Of a stretch of DNA of 64,000 nucleotides, positions 11,180-21,669 are shown one piece after another. The notes below the pieces were generated by a model, which saw only the letters and a program-made list of their open reading frames with translations, had not been told where the DNA came from and did no database searches. Within the stretch, counting starts at the first letter, position 1; every line of letters begins with the position of its first letter. The stretch comes from Dromiciops gliroides. Its lineage: Eukaryota > Chordata > Mammalia > Microbiotheria > Microbiotheriidae. Location of the stretch: NCBI RefSeq assembly GCF_019393635.1, contig NC_057867.1, forward strand, positions 60,282,492 to 60,346,491. The letters are read 5' to 3'. The translations under genes and the position numbers were made by a program.

Positions 11180-12189
11180 AAAGATATTTGATACACAGAT
11201 GTTTCCCACTGGACAGTTTCCCTTCTTTTCTAAGCTGCATTGACTTTGTACAAAAGTTTTTCAATTTTATGTAATTTACATTTTAAATTTTATATTACAT
11301 ATTGCATATGCTTTATAGATTATAATTTATATTTTATAATTTGTACTTCTATATTATAATTTGTGATTTCTTTGGTTTAGAATACTTCCTCTAGTCATAA
11401 TTCTAAAATGTACCTCCATTCGTTTTCCTCAATTTGTTTTTTAGATGGCATCTTTTATATTTAGGTTGCTAATCCATTTCAAATTTATTATGGTATATGG
11501 TGTACGATACTACTCCAAGCCCATTTTTTTGTCAGACTGCTTTCTAGTTTTCCTACCAGTTCTTGTCTACTAGAAGGTCCTTTTGAAATTAGTTTATAAT
11601 TTTGGATCTATTGAATACTGATTTATTGATTATTATTAAGTTACTTCTGATTCTTGCTGATCTACTTTTCTAGTTTTTTTAACTAGTACTAGTTTAGATG
11701 AATATTGCTTCATAACGTAGTTAGATGTATAGAAGAGCTACTTCATCTTCCTTCTTACATTTTTTCACTGTTTCTCTTGAGATTCTCCACCTTTTGTTTC
11801 TACAAATGAATTTTGTTATTAATTTTTTCTAGTTCTATAAATAATCCATGGGAGTTTGGTAGGAATGCATTAAATCTTTAATTTAGGTAGTATCATTATT
11901 TGTATTCTGTGTACAACCCACCATGAGCAATGAATATACATTTAATATTTAAATCTGTCTTTATGTAAAGAGTATTTTGTAATTATATTTGTGTCATGAA
12001 TGTGTCTTCATAGATTGACTCCTAGATATACATTTTGTAGTTACTTTAAATGCGATTTCTTTCTCTTATATTTCCTCCTAGTTTTTGTTATCACCCCTAG
12101 ATCTTTTTCACATGAACTTTTATCTAGCCATTTATTCCCCATGTCCTATTTGTGCCACTGATTTTTTTTTTTTTGGACATAGCTATAGG

Positions 12190-12410
12190 ACTTTACATTT
12201 AGAGGCATCATGGCAATGAAAAGCATGCTAGATCTACCTGGAATCATGAATACCTAGGAATGAATCTCGCATTGAGCACTTACTTAGTTTAGTGAGAATA
12301 GGCAAGTGACTTCACCTCTATTTGCTTCAATTTTCTCCTCTTTAAAATGGGAATAAAAATAAAACATATGTCCAGGGTGAAGAAAGCACTTCATAAATTT
12401 TAAATTTCTA
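12190..12410 (+). mobile_element. MIR SINE
   Basis: CATGGCAATGAAAAGCATGC, AGTGACTTCACCTCTATTTG and CTCTTTAAAATGGGAATAAA follow the MIR consensus from head to tail. Confidence 0.7.
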
Positions 12411-13499
12411 CAGAGATGAAAGCCTATTATTGCTTTTTAATATTCCTTACCTTTCCAAGCTGAGCAGGAAGAATTGAGGGCTGAACATGGGTATGTTAGG
12501 GCTTTATAATCATGATCTAATACTAAAATTCCATATTGACACAAACACAAAGAAAGCTTGAGTTTGTCCCCCCGGCCCCCAAAGAAAAGGGAGCATTTTT
12601 TTCTATCCCTCCCTGTTTGTACCTATCTCAGTATTAGGTCTCCCTGTCTTTGGCAGCCTGATTTCCTCTTTATTCAAATCCATGTGTTCACAGTCTGACC
12701 ACTTCTTCTTAAAATCTAGCTTCTTCCATGCCTGCAGGACAATTTACTTTTGTGGCTGCAGCTCTATTTTTTCTCCCTTCCCTGAAAGTAATCCATTCCA
12801 TGCTCACAAAGTGGATTCTTCTGTGTCTGAAGTCTGGCCTCTTTCATCTTCATAGCCTGGTTTCTTATCATAGTCCACCTTTTTTCTGAGGTCATAGCCT
12901 CCTTCTCCCATGATTGTAGTGCACGTTTAATCCATGCCTTGTGTCTATTGTCTTCCGTGATTGGAGCCCTATTTTTTTCATGGTTTTTGGTTGGTTGTGT
13001 CAAGGCCTTTTCATGTATATTATGCTCATTTTTAGGGCTGGCAAAAGTTAAAGAAACAAGCCAAGACCTCTCCCACCTCCAATTTGACAGAATGAGAAAC
13101 AGGTGATAGTGACAGACCAGAGACAGTCCCCTTTCCTTAGCTCCCTTCCTTATTGCTTTTCCATCCCCAGGGACATCACAGAGGACACCACCAAGCCCTG
13201 GACAATCTCACTCATCTTAAAGACATCTGAGGATATCACCAATCCTTATGTATCCATTAACCACCTCCGAATTTACTACCTACCCCATTTCCCAAGTTTC
13301 ATTTCTTTTTTTGTCTAGGTGCCTTTCCTTCTTCCTTCCATGCCCCATTCTGTCCAAGTAGTTTGTAGTATACTTCCACGATAATATGACTTACATTTCT
13401 CTATCCATTGATCTTTTGCCTTCTGCTTTCTAGATTTCTTTTTTTGATTTTACCATATTGAAACACAATGCTGCTTCATGCACATACTCTTTTATTTGG
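12411..13499. other. No recognised repeat family
   Basis: 12660-12990 shows a loose recurrence of short phrases (TTCTTCCATGCC, TTTCATCTTCATAG, TTCTCCCATGATTG) that may be a decayed minisatellite. A 79-residue minus frame there (12764-13003) has no recognisable domain. The rest is featureless. Confidence 0.35.
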
Positions 13500-13579
13500 T
13501 ACTTTTTGAAAATGGTATATATTTTTTAACATTACATAAGTTGTTTATTTTTATTTTTCTCCATTACATGTAAAGAATT

Positions 13580-13726
13580 TTTTTTTTTTTAGTGAGGCAA
13601 TTGGGGTTAAGTGACTTGCCCAGGGTCACACAGCTAGTAAGTGTTAAGTGTCTGAGGCCGGATTTGAACTCAGGTACTCCTGACTCCAAGGCCAGTGCTC
13701 TATCCACTGCGCCATCTAGCTGCCCC
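13580..13726 (-). mobile_element. Poly(A)-tailed SINE, antisense
   Basis: Nearly intact copy of the TTAACACTTACT subtype with a 13-T run on the left. The duplication is unclear (TAAAGAATTTTT against TAAACAAAAATTTTT). Confidence 0.9.
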
Positions 13727-14286
13727 TAAACAAAAATTTTTAACATTCTTTTTAAAAAAATTTTGAGTTCCAAATTCTCTCCCTCCCTGCCCTCCCCCTC
13801 ATTGAAAAGGTAAGTAATTTAATATAGTTTATACATATGTAGTCATGCAAAACATTACTACATTAGTTATGTTGCAAAAGAAAACACAAACAAAAACCCC
13901 TAAGAATAATAAAGTAAAGAAGTATGTTTCAATCTGCATTCAGACTCCATTAGTTGTTTCTCTGAAGGTGGATAGCATTTTTCATCATAAATCCTTTGGA
14001 ATTGTCTTGGATCATTGTCTTGTTGAGAATAGCTAAGTCATTTACAGTTGATCATTATACAATATTGCTGTTATTGTGTACAACATTCTCCTTGTTCTGC
14101 TTGTTTTACTTGGCTTTTCCTGAAAGCCAAGTTTTCCTGAAAGCATCCTGCTAATAATTTCTCATAACATAATTATATTCCATCACAATCATATACCATA
14201 GTTTCCCAATGGGTGGGCATCCCCATAATTTCCAATTCTTTGCCAACAAAAAAGAGCTGCTATTTGGGATATAGACCTATTGGTGG

Positions 14287-14580
14287 TTGTTGTTTGCCCT
14301 TCATTCTCGAAGAAGACCATGACATTGGGGTGATGTCATGGCTTGCACTGAATTGGATTTAAGTGAGGGAGAGCTTTACAGGGTCATTCTCTCCTCCAGA
14401 GCCATCTGGGTCCAGTGGCAAGATAGATATCTGGATGATTGGAGATGGCCCCAGATGTTTAAGGCAATTGGGGTTGACTTGCTCAAGGTCACCAAGCTAG
14501 TGTCTGAGGTAAGATTTGAACTCAGGTTATCTTGACTCCAGGGCCAGTGCTTTATCTACTGTGATACCTAGCTGCCCCCC
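14287..14580 (-). mobile_element. Composite SINE: tRNA/CORE head with RTE-type tail, antisense
   Basis: Reading the minus strand, the first 120 bases are the SINE head and core. The next 170 bases are a different tail ending TCGAGAATGAAGGGCAAACA then an AAC repeat. That tail matches the 3' ends of the elements at 15.6-16.2, 58.6-59.2 and 63.5-64.0 kb. This is the standard SINE-LINE tail-sharing arrangement. It sits inside the L1 at the GCTGGGTCAAAGGG position. Confidence 0.85.
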
Positions 14581-14860
14581 AATTGTTGAATCAAAGGGTA
14601 CACATGTTTTTATAGCCCTTTGGGTATAGTTCCAAATTGCTCTCCACAATGGTTGGATCAGTTCACAACTCTAGCAGTATATTTGTGTCCCTCTTTTTCC
14701 ACATCCCTTCCAACATTTGTCATTTTCCTTTTCTGTCATATTAGCCAATCTGATAGGTGTGAGGTGGTATCTCAGAATTGTTTTAATTTGTATTCCTCTA
14801 ATCAATACTGATTTAGAGCAAAACAAATGATATGTACTTCTTTTTTAAAAAAAAAGATTA

Positions 14861-15014
14861 GGGGGCAGGGTGGTACAGTGGATAAAGCACCAGCCCTGGA
14901 TTCAGGAGGACCTGAGTTCAAATCCGGCCTCAGACACTTGACACTTACTAGCTGTGTGACCCTGGGAAAGTCACTTAACCCTCACTGCCCTGCAAAAAAC
15001 AAAACAAAACAAAA
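14861..15014 (+). mobile_element. Poly(A)-tailed SINE, sense, slightly deleted head
   Basis: The head reads GGGGGCAGGGTGGTACAGTG, lacking the usual CTAG step. TTGACACTTACT and CCTGCAAAAAAC place it in the TTGACA subtype. Confidence 0.9.
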
Positions 15015-15450
15015 TTTACTTATTTATTTAGAACTTTTCCCCACCTTACATATCAAAACAAATCATAACATTGATTTTTAAAACTGTGTTCCTGATTCTC
15101 TTCCTCTTTCCCTATCCCCCCTTAAGAACTGAAGGCATTCAATGTTATACATGTTCAGTTGTGCAAAACATAGCATACCAAAGAATTTTAGAAAAAGGAA
15201 CTAACAACAACAACAAAATTATACTTCCATCTGTATTCAGATACCATCAGTTATTTCTCTGTAGATGGATTGCATTTTTCATAAGTCCTTAAGAGTTGTT
15301 TTGGATCATTGCATTGCTGAAAATAACTAAATCATTCATGGCAGATCATCTTACAGTATTGCTATTATTTTGTATACAGTACATTTCACTTTGCATTAGC
15401 TTATGTAAGTCTTTCCAGGTTTTTCTTATAGCATCCTGCTCATAATTTTT
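15015..15450 (-). mobile_element. L1 3'-end fragment, antisense
   Basis: A second L1 3' end next to the previous one (GTTCAGTTGTGCAAAACATA, GTTTTGGATCATTGCATTGC, TAAGTCTTTCCAGGTTTTTC). It begins again at the 3' UTR, so it is a separate insertion. Confidence 0.85.
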
Positions 15451-15584
15451 TTTTATAGCAAACTACATTTATATAGTACTTTAAAGAGAGATTTCCTTAC
15501 AATGCACCCATGAGGTTGATTATTGCAACAACAATAATATGTACTTCTAAAGCCATATTCCAACCATGATTCCCATCTTGCTAT

Positions 15585-16172
15585 GGGGTGTTTATGGAGG
15601 ACTAGCACCTCTAGGGTGAGGGCTTGCTGATCCCTTTTCAGGGTTGCTCACCCACCTTTGGTTTCTACCTCTCACTTAACTTTTACCTATTTCTCCAAGA
15701 AGCTGTAGCATGTGCAGCAGCCATACTGCAGTAAAACCATTTCAGAAGACAGGCTAAACCAGGTTAAAGGTAACTGAGAGACCTCAAACCTGTTGGTGAG
15801 TTAGGGGTTTGTCTACCCCAAGCATGTGATGACTTTTCCCTGGTGGAATGGGTAGATAAGAGCAGTTTATTCCAAAGGCCACGAAAGCAGCTGAAACAGG
15901 TGCTATGCAGCCCTGGCTGCTTTAATCAGGCATCAAAGATGCCAAGATCATCCACTGCATCCCAGGCCATCACCAGTTGCCCTAATTTTTGTCCTGCCAC
16001 TGGACTTCAGTGACTTTAGGAGAGAGAGCGAGGCTAACGACTTTGTGCAACCCTGCTTCACTTAGATCCAGTTCATGAGCAAGTTAAGACATCACCTGTC
16101 ATCCACGATCTTACCTTACCATCATGATGTCATTGGTCCTCTTGGAAAATGAAGGACAAACAACAACAACTT
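15585..16172 (+). mobile_element. RTE-type 3' element with AAC tail, sense
   Basis: Ends GGTCCTCTTGGAAAATGAAG then GACAAACAACAACAAC. The body (AGAAGCTGTAGCATGTGCAG, GCCACTGGACTTCAGTGACT) is also at 58.6-59.2 kb in the same order. A short-repeat AAC tail is typical of RTE LINEs. No coding frame is left, so the RTE assignment is an inference and a LINE 3' UTR is the best reading. Confidence 0.65.
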
Positions 16173-16805
16173 TAATGAATCTTTAAATTTCATCAGTGTG
16201 AGTATTCTTTCCATAAATATAGATAGCAATTTATTATGCTTTCTCCTTCTTTGTGGTTTTTATTCGCGCTCTTTTACAGATTTGCCACAGAAGAGCCATT
16301 CAAAAGGTTGGAGGCCTTTTTCTAATTCTTTTTTCTCTTTTGTGGTTACCAGTGAAGCACTCGGGCTGCCCATCTTTTGTCCATCATTCTCACCACATGA
16401 CCTGTGCATCTCTTTTTCTGATTGTATGTGTCATCACTGATATGTCTTATACCACTTGTATTTATGCCCAGTGTACTGGACATTGCTGAAAATGCCCTGA
16501 AGCTGACTTGAACCCACTATGCATCTCTCCATTGCCTTTGGGTCAGATTCTTCAGAGACTGTGGTATTCCAAAATTCTCAATCACACAGCATTGATAGAA
16601 ACATATTTTTGTGAAAAAGTTGGATTTGCGAACTGGGAAGCAGTTTGGGATTATTAAAAGCACTACGTGGTTTCCTAAGTGAAATCCATTCTATTCTCTT
16701 CCCACTTTTCAGTTCTGGGCCTAATTAATCTACATTGCCTGTCCTAAATATGTGTAGTGGTATACTGACCATCTATTTGTATCTCTTAGTGTGAGCAATA
16801 GGCAT
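16173..16805. other. Unique sequence
   Basis: Overlapping 78- and 80-residue plus frames (16198-16489) are in different phases and have no recognisable domain. No repeat is identified. Confidence 0.35.
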
Positions 16806-17015
16806 TTTAACATCAAATATTAGAAACCTATATTTGTAGCCAGAAGGGACCTCAAGACCTAGTTCAACCTTTACTCTGTAGGTGAAGAAATGAAGGCCCA
16901 GATAAGTACAATAACTTGGCCATGGTCACATAAGTAGTAAGTGGCAGAATGAAGATGTGAACTCAGTTGCTATAACTCCGTATCCTGGGCTTTTTCAAAT
17001 ATTGTGCCATGCTAC
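16806..17015 (+). mobile_element. MIR3-type SINE remnant
   Basis: GCCAGAAGGGACCTCAAGAC, GAAATGAAGGCCCAGATAAG and GGTCACATAAGTAGTAAGTG follow the MIR3 order. Confidence 0.7.
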
Positions 17016-17319
17016 TCCTTCCCACCATCAGCTTAATTTTTTTCCACATGGATCAATCACCAAGCTAATCTTTTGCTATAATCATGGATCTCACTGAAGA
17101 AGCTGTGTACTCTTCTTGGACTTGAGTCAATTAGCACAATGTCACTTTGCAAAGAGGAGAATCTGGAGGGCCTCAGTTTTTCCATTTGGGATTGATTCTA
17201 GGCATCCTTTAGGATGGTGGCAGACACCCTTGGTCAGCAGTAATTTTCTATTTTATGTCTCGCTTGATATTAAAGATCAAAGGGTCATCCAAAAAAGTTG
17301 TTTCTCTTGTTACATAGGA

Positions 17320-17500
17320 TAATAGATGTAAAGTTGATAGGGACCTCGAGTCAATTTAGTCCAATTCCCTTATTTTACAGAAGAAGAAACTTAAGGGACT
17401 CACACAAGGTAACAGAGTAGTAAGCATCTGAGGTACAATTTGAACCCAGGTTCTCTGACTCTAGTTCTCTTGCCATTGTACCATGCTCCTTCATCTTTTA
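17320..17500 (+). mobile_element. MIR3-type SINE remnant
   Basis: GTTGATAGGGACCTCGAGTC, TTTTACAGAAGAAGAAACTT and TTTGAACCCAGGTTCTCTGA. It is about as diverged as the previous copy. Confidence 0.7.
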
Positions 17501-17559
17501 AAGAATCTTGTATGTTATTTTTAACATGGTTATCAGAAACACTTTGCTGGAGGAGGATC

Positions 17560-19250
17560 CTTAAAAGTGATGTTTTTCTAAACTCAATCAAATTTTTTTT
17601 TTATGGTCAGAAAACAGTAAGCACAGTGGGATCTTGTATTATCTTTCAGGTAATTGTATGGCTGTAAAGATATAATTTACTATAGAATATCATTTGCAAA
17701 AGCTTCCTCCTTCTCTTCTCCTCTACTTAAGGATTCCTTTTATACTTGTGTAGATTACTCCTATAAAGATTTTAAAAGGATGGGAAAGTAGGCATATGGG
17801 TCAGCAATTATTTATTCAGTCTCAATTTCCTTTTTTTGGAGTATTGATGTTCATGATTTTTTCCAAGTATTTAATATCTTCCTTTCAGATCTCTTTGGAA
17901 TTTATCCAGTAAAATCTAAGCTCCTTGAGAGATGATTGCATTTTTTCTTTTTATCTTCAGTGCCTGGCAAAAAGTAAATGCTTAATTTTATAGATATAGA
18001 TAGATAAAGATACAGACATAGATAAAATTGAATGATCCTTCAAAGTCCTCAAAATGATGTTGCCTTCACCATAGACTTCATTTGAACATAATTGGCCTGG
18101 TCTAGCTGTTCTTCCTATGCTTTTGCTGTACCATTATATTGCTCTAAATGTGAATCTATGACTAGAGGTGGAGAAAATATTTTCAAAATTTTGACAGATC
18201 TTTTCATTGTTTTGATTTCTTATAATCCTAATTCTAATTTTAATGTTCTTGATTATATGATCATATTATATAATATGGCTTAAGTAGATTTATGCCAAAC
18301 TTTGAAAAACTTGTTTTTATCTCCTCCACTTCTAGCTATTTTATGAAGCAACATTGCTTCTAACCTTCTACCATCCTTTTTCATAAGATTTTACAAATGA
18401 ATTTGAATTCTAAACTGTTGTTGCTCATGGCTGCCTTATCTCTCTACTCAGCAAGGAGATCAAGTGTTTGTTGTCAGAGGCAGTTTCTAGGTTCTTTTGG
18501 ACTCTCCATTGTGGTGATTGAATAAGATTTCTTTGGAAGTAGTCACAGTCTGTCAGCATCTGTTATTTTATTCATTTCTAATTTTCTAATATTAACAGCT
18601 TGTTTAAATAGGTCATGTTGGAGTCCCTATCTATTCAGATATAGTCAACTTTATTTTTGGTGATGTTATTCAGTGTTCACCATGTTTAGTACCTCTCAGT
18701 GTTCTTCTTCAAGAAGGTATTTGGGCTATGAATGTGTAAGGCTTTTATATAGTCTACAAATTTGGGACCTATTGTGTTTCTTAATCTTGACCTTATTTTA
18801 TATAATACAATTTTTGATGGACATCCCTATGTGCCCATATTTGAAATCTCTGAGTACTAATGGTTTAAAATCTTAATGAATTCTTTGTAGATCTTTTTCT
18901 ACCTCCTTATCTTCTGCAGGAGATGTTGTTAATTCATAAGCTGCAGTTATTTTCATGGTAATCTTTTTGTAAATGCTCATCTTGGACATTGAAATAGGAG
19001 ATGACCAGGTGCTACATAAAATGATGTTTCTTCTTGCCTTTGGCTTCACAATAAAACTAGCTTCACTAGCTCCTTAATTTTCTCTTCAAGGAGAAACCGT
19101 GAGTCATCCTGTTTGGCTGAAACTTCATTTTCCTTTAGTTTTGTTTGTTAGTGGGAATGTCAAGATTAATATGATTTACTCCATCCAGTAATGTGTCCAC
19201 TCATTGGTCACTGGAAAAGGATCTCAAATTTAGAGTATCAGTAGTTAAAT
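17560..19250 (-). mobile_element. Decayed RTE-clade LINE, antisense
   Basis: Minus-strand pieces read MSIYKKITMKITAAYELTTS followed by AEDKEVEKDLQRIH (18985-18870). Nearer 18760-18640 they read KFVDYIKALHIHSPNTF then TKNKVDYI. These match the order of an RTE/BovB-type apurinic endonuclease (the Y-apt, GDFNAKIG and NEIDYI blocks), with the GDFN box degraded. Stops and frameshifts are frequent. Extents, especially left of 18 kb, are approximate. Confidence 0.65.
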
Positions 19251-19469
19251 TAATGTTGACACATGTTCTAAAAATGATGATTCCTAGGACCCTCTGCCTA
19301 CTTTTTCTGCCTCTCTGCCATTTTATAATTGTTTTTAAAGGCCACCTGAAGTGTATAATAATTACAGTAGCTCCTGAAGGACATTCATGTTCTTTACACT
19401 GTGTGATGCATTTTGCTCTCAGGAGATCTTGATCCAAGTAATCCAGGTTTAGCTGTGCATTCAATATGA

Positions 19470-19600
19470 GCATGAATGTTGATCGAACATTCAAATTTAT
19501 TGAGTAAGTACTTACTATATTCCAGGAATTTGCTAACCATTGGGGATGCAAATACAAATACAAAAAGCAAGACAGTCTCTGACTTTAAGGATGTTACATT
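19470..19600 (-). mobile_element. L2 3' end, antisense
   Basis: TTATTGAGTAAGTACTTACT, CATTGGGGATGCAAATACAA and CAGTCTCTGACTTTAAGGAT correspond in order to the L2 3' UTR copies at 29.7 and 35.5 kb. Confidence 0.75.
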
Positions 19601-20264
19601 CTTTAAATTAAAAAAATATTCTGAACCCAAAACACCAAAAAAATCATTTCCATACATTTGACAGAACACAAAATAGGATTCTATATGAAAATATGAATAT
19701 CCATTTAATACCATTTGCTTTTTTTCAGTTACAGGACAGCCTTTTTTTCATCTTCCTCAGGAAATGCATGAGATACAAAGGACTCAGAGGACTCAGAGGA
19801 ATTCATGAACAAATCCTGAAACATAAAGCACTAAAATAAGCCATCAGACTCCCTCCTGGAAGGTAAAGAAACTATATGGCTGCCAAACAGTACTCTCCCT
19901 GTGCTGTCTGGGGAACCCCCAGTATATTTTCAGGAACTCTTTCCTCTGACTTGGGTTCAGAACAGGAAACACAAATTCAGAAGAGGCATCTGGGAACCTG
20001 AGACCCAGAGATTTTGGGACACCTGGGCAAACACAAGGAACTACTCATGTGTTTCTCCTGCAACCTGCCACTTTCTACTGCTTAGGAGGAAAGAAAGGAA
20101 AAAATCCCTTTACAAACCTTACTGCATTTTAGTCTAGAAGCAGTCCATGAGGACCAATCAAAGATGCCCTTCACACAAAAGTCTTTTCATCAGATTTATT
20201 GGGAGAATTTATTAAATACACATATAAGGATCACTTCACCTACATGCACTGTGTTTTTCTAAAA
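19601..20264. other. Short L1-like patch then unassigned sequence
   Basis: 19605-19735 resembles the L1 3' block at 56.96-57.06 kb (CATTTGACAGAACACAAAAT, ATCCATTTAATACC). From 19.74 to 20.26 kb I see no known repeat and no credible exon. Confidence 0.4.
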
Positions 20265-21420
20265 AAAATTAAATTCAGTTTTATTTTCAATTCTGAATTC
20301 TCTCCTTCCCACCTCTACCTCCTCCACCCACTGAAAAAGCAAGAAAAATGAAATCCATTACAAATGTGTAGTCAAGCAAAACAGATTCCTGTATTAGCCT
20401 TGTCAAAAAGCAAGAGAGAAAAAGAAAGAAAATGAAAATATACTTTGGTTTGTACTCTGAGTCCATCAGCTTTGTATCTAGAAGAAGATAGCATGTTTCA
20501 TCGTGTATATGTACTTCGTAGTTACTTTTCTTGTAAAAATATATTAGAAACTTAACCACCAAGCATAAGCATTTCCATATACACAGCAGACTATGGAAAG
20601 AGGATTTTATATGAGATCACAAATTTCTGTTTTATACTGCTTGTTTCTTTTAAATGACATAATAAATTACCCATGATACTTTCAAAACTCTTGCTTTTCT
20701 GTATTACTTTTTGAACTTCCTTCCGTTCTCTTCTGTACACTTAAAAATGTTACAATTGCCCTCTTTTTTTTTTTGGTGAGGCAATTGGGGTTAAGTGACT
20801 TGCCCAGGGTCACACAGCTAGTAATTGTTAAGTGTCCAAGGCCGGATTTGAACTTAGGTCCTCCTGAATCCAGGGCCGGTGCTCTATCCACTGCACCACC
20901 TAGCTGCCCCTGCCCTCTTTTTTGAGGGGAGAGGAATCACTATTGTTAACGAAGCCTCTCTTCCAATCATAAACAAAGAAGAAGAAAGAGGAAAAATAAT
21001 CTTTTGTAACAAATAGGCATAGTTGGGCAAAATGAATCTACACACAGTAGCCATGTCCAAAAATGCATATCTCTTTCTGCACCTTGTGTCCATCACCTCT
21101 CTGTCAGAAATTGGATAATGTGCTTTATCATTGGTCCTCTGGAAAAATTGTCAGTCACTGTATTGGTTAGAGGGGTTAAGTTTTTTCTTTGCAATGTTGC
21201 TCTCCTTATATAAGTTGGCTCTGGTTCTGATTACTTCACTCAGCATCAATTCATACTCCCCAGAATTCTCTAAAATAATTCCTTTTTTTCATTTCTTACA
21301 GCTTCCATTCACATACAATGGTTTGTTCGACAATTCCTTAGTTGTCTGCGAGGTAATCTGAGGCATTCCCATATACTGTAGTTCTTTTCTCCACTCCCCT
21401 GTTTAATATACCATCAGGAT
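20265..21420 (-). mobile_element. L1 3' region, antisense (third 3' subtype)
   Basis: Collinear with 56.77-58.5 kb: TTGAACTTCCTTCCGTTCTC, AATAGGCATAGTTGGGCAAA, TGTCCAAAAATGCATATCTC, TTCTCTAAAATAATTCC. Both copies stop at the same AT-rich point after GAGGTAATCTGAGGCA. Confidence 0.75.
20771..20910 (-). mobile_element. Poly(A)-tailed SINE, antisense
   Basis: Duplication TGCCCTCTTTTTT flanks it (20757-20769 and 20911-20923). Head and core are complete. Confidence 0.95.
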
Positions 21421-21507
21421 CAGAAAGTGTATTTTTCTTGAAACTATTCCATTCCTGGCATTCTCTTACCTCTTAACCCCCTCCCCTCTATCACTTCTTG
21501 TTTCTCA

Positions 21508-21509
<2 letters not shown>

Positions 21510-21543
<34 letters not shown>

Positions 21544-21562
21544 TGTCTGTCTGTCTGTCTGC
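21510..21562. repeat. (TG)n-(TCTG)n microsatellite
   Basis: About 15 TG dinucleotides run straight into five TCTG units. Length polymorphism is likely. Confidence 0.95.
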
Positions 21563-21578
21563 CTATCTGTGTGTATAC

Positions 21579-21662
21579 TGACAAAGGAAGATAGAATATA
21601 TATGTATATACATATATATGCATATATGTATACACACATATATATTCTATCTTCCTTTGTCA
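21579..21662. repeat. Perfect 27-bp inverted repeat with AT-rich centre
   Basis: 21579-21605 (begins TGACAAAGGAAGATAGAATA) is the exact reverse complement of 21636-21662. The 30-bp centre is alternating AT/GT sequence that can pair imperfectly as well. The whole 84 bp could form a long hairpin or cruciform. It adjoins the TG/TCTG microsatellite and matches no transposon termini I know. Confidence 0.95.
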
Positions 21663-21669
21663 ATTTCAG

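Larger units (their letters stand above)
9350..12090 (-). mobile_element. L1 LINE, 5'-truncated, antisense, split by LTR and two SINEs
   Basis: 3' end at left (GGGGGCCAAGCTTGGTCATT is a landmark of this older L1 type). It continues after the LTR with TTTATTCCCCAGTCAGGGAT, GGTCTCTGGGTCAAAGGG, GAATGGTTGGACCAATTTAG and onward into the C-terminal third of ORF2 (GAATTTTGTTATTAATTTTT, GATTGACTCCTAGATATACA). No long frame survives. Homology fades near 12.09 kb. Confidence 0.85.
13500..14822 (-). mobile_element. L1 LINE 3' region, antisense, with two SINEs inside
   Basis: Runs from the 3' UTR (AATTTTGAGTTCCAAATTCT, GTAGTCATGCAAAACATTAC) through the ORF2 end (AATTGTCTTGGATCATTGTC, GGGTATAGTTCCAAATTGCT, AATCTGATAGGTGTGAGGTG). 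Near 14107-14145 a short fold-back (CTTGGCTTT and AAAGCCAAG) comes with a repeated TTTCCTGAAAGC, a small templated duplication. Confidence 0.88.

Noticed and set aside
12764..13003. 79-residue lysine/methionine-rich minus-strand frame
   Set aside because: No domain, and it lies over a loosely repeated sequence that may be a decayed minisatellite.
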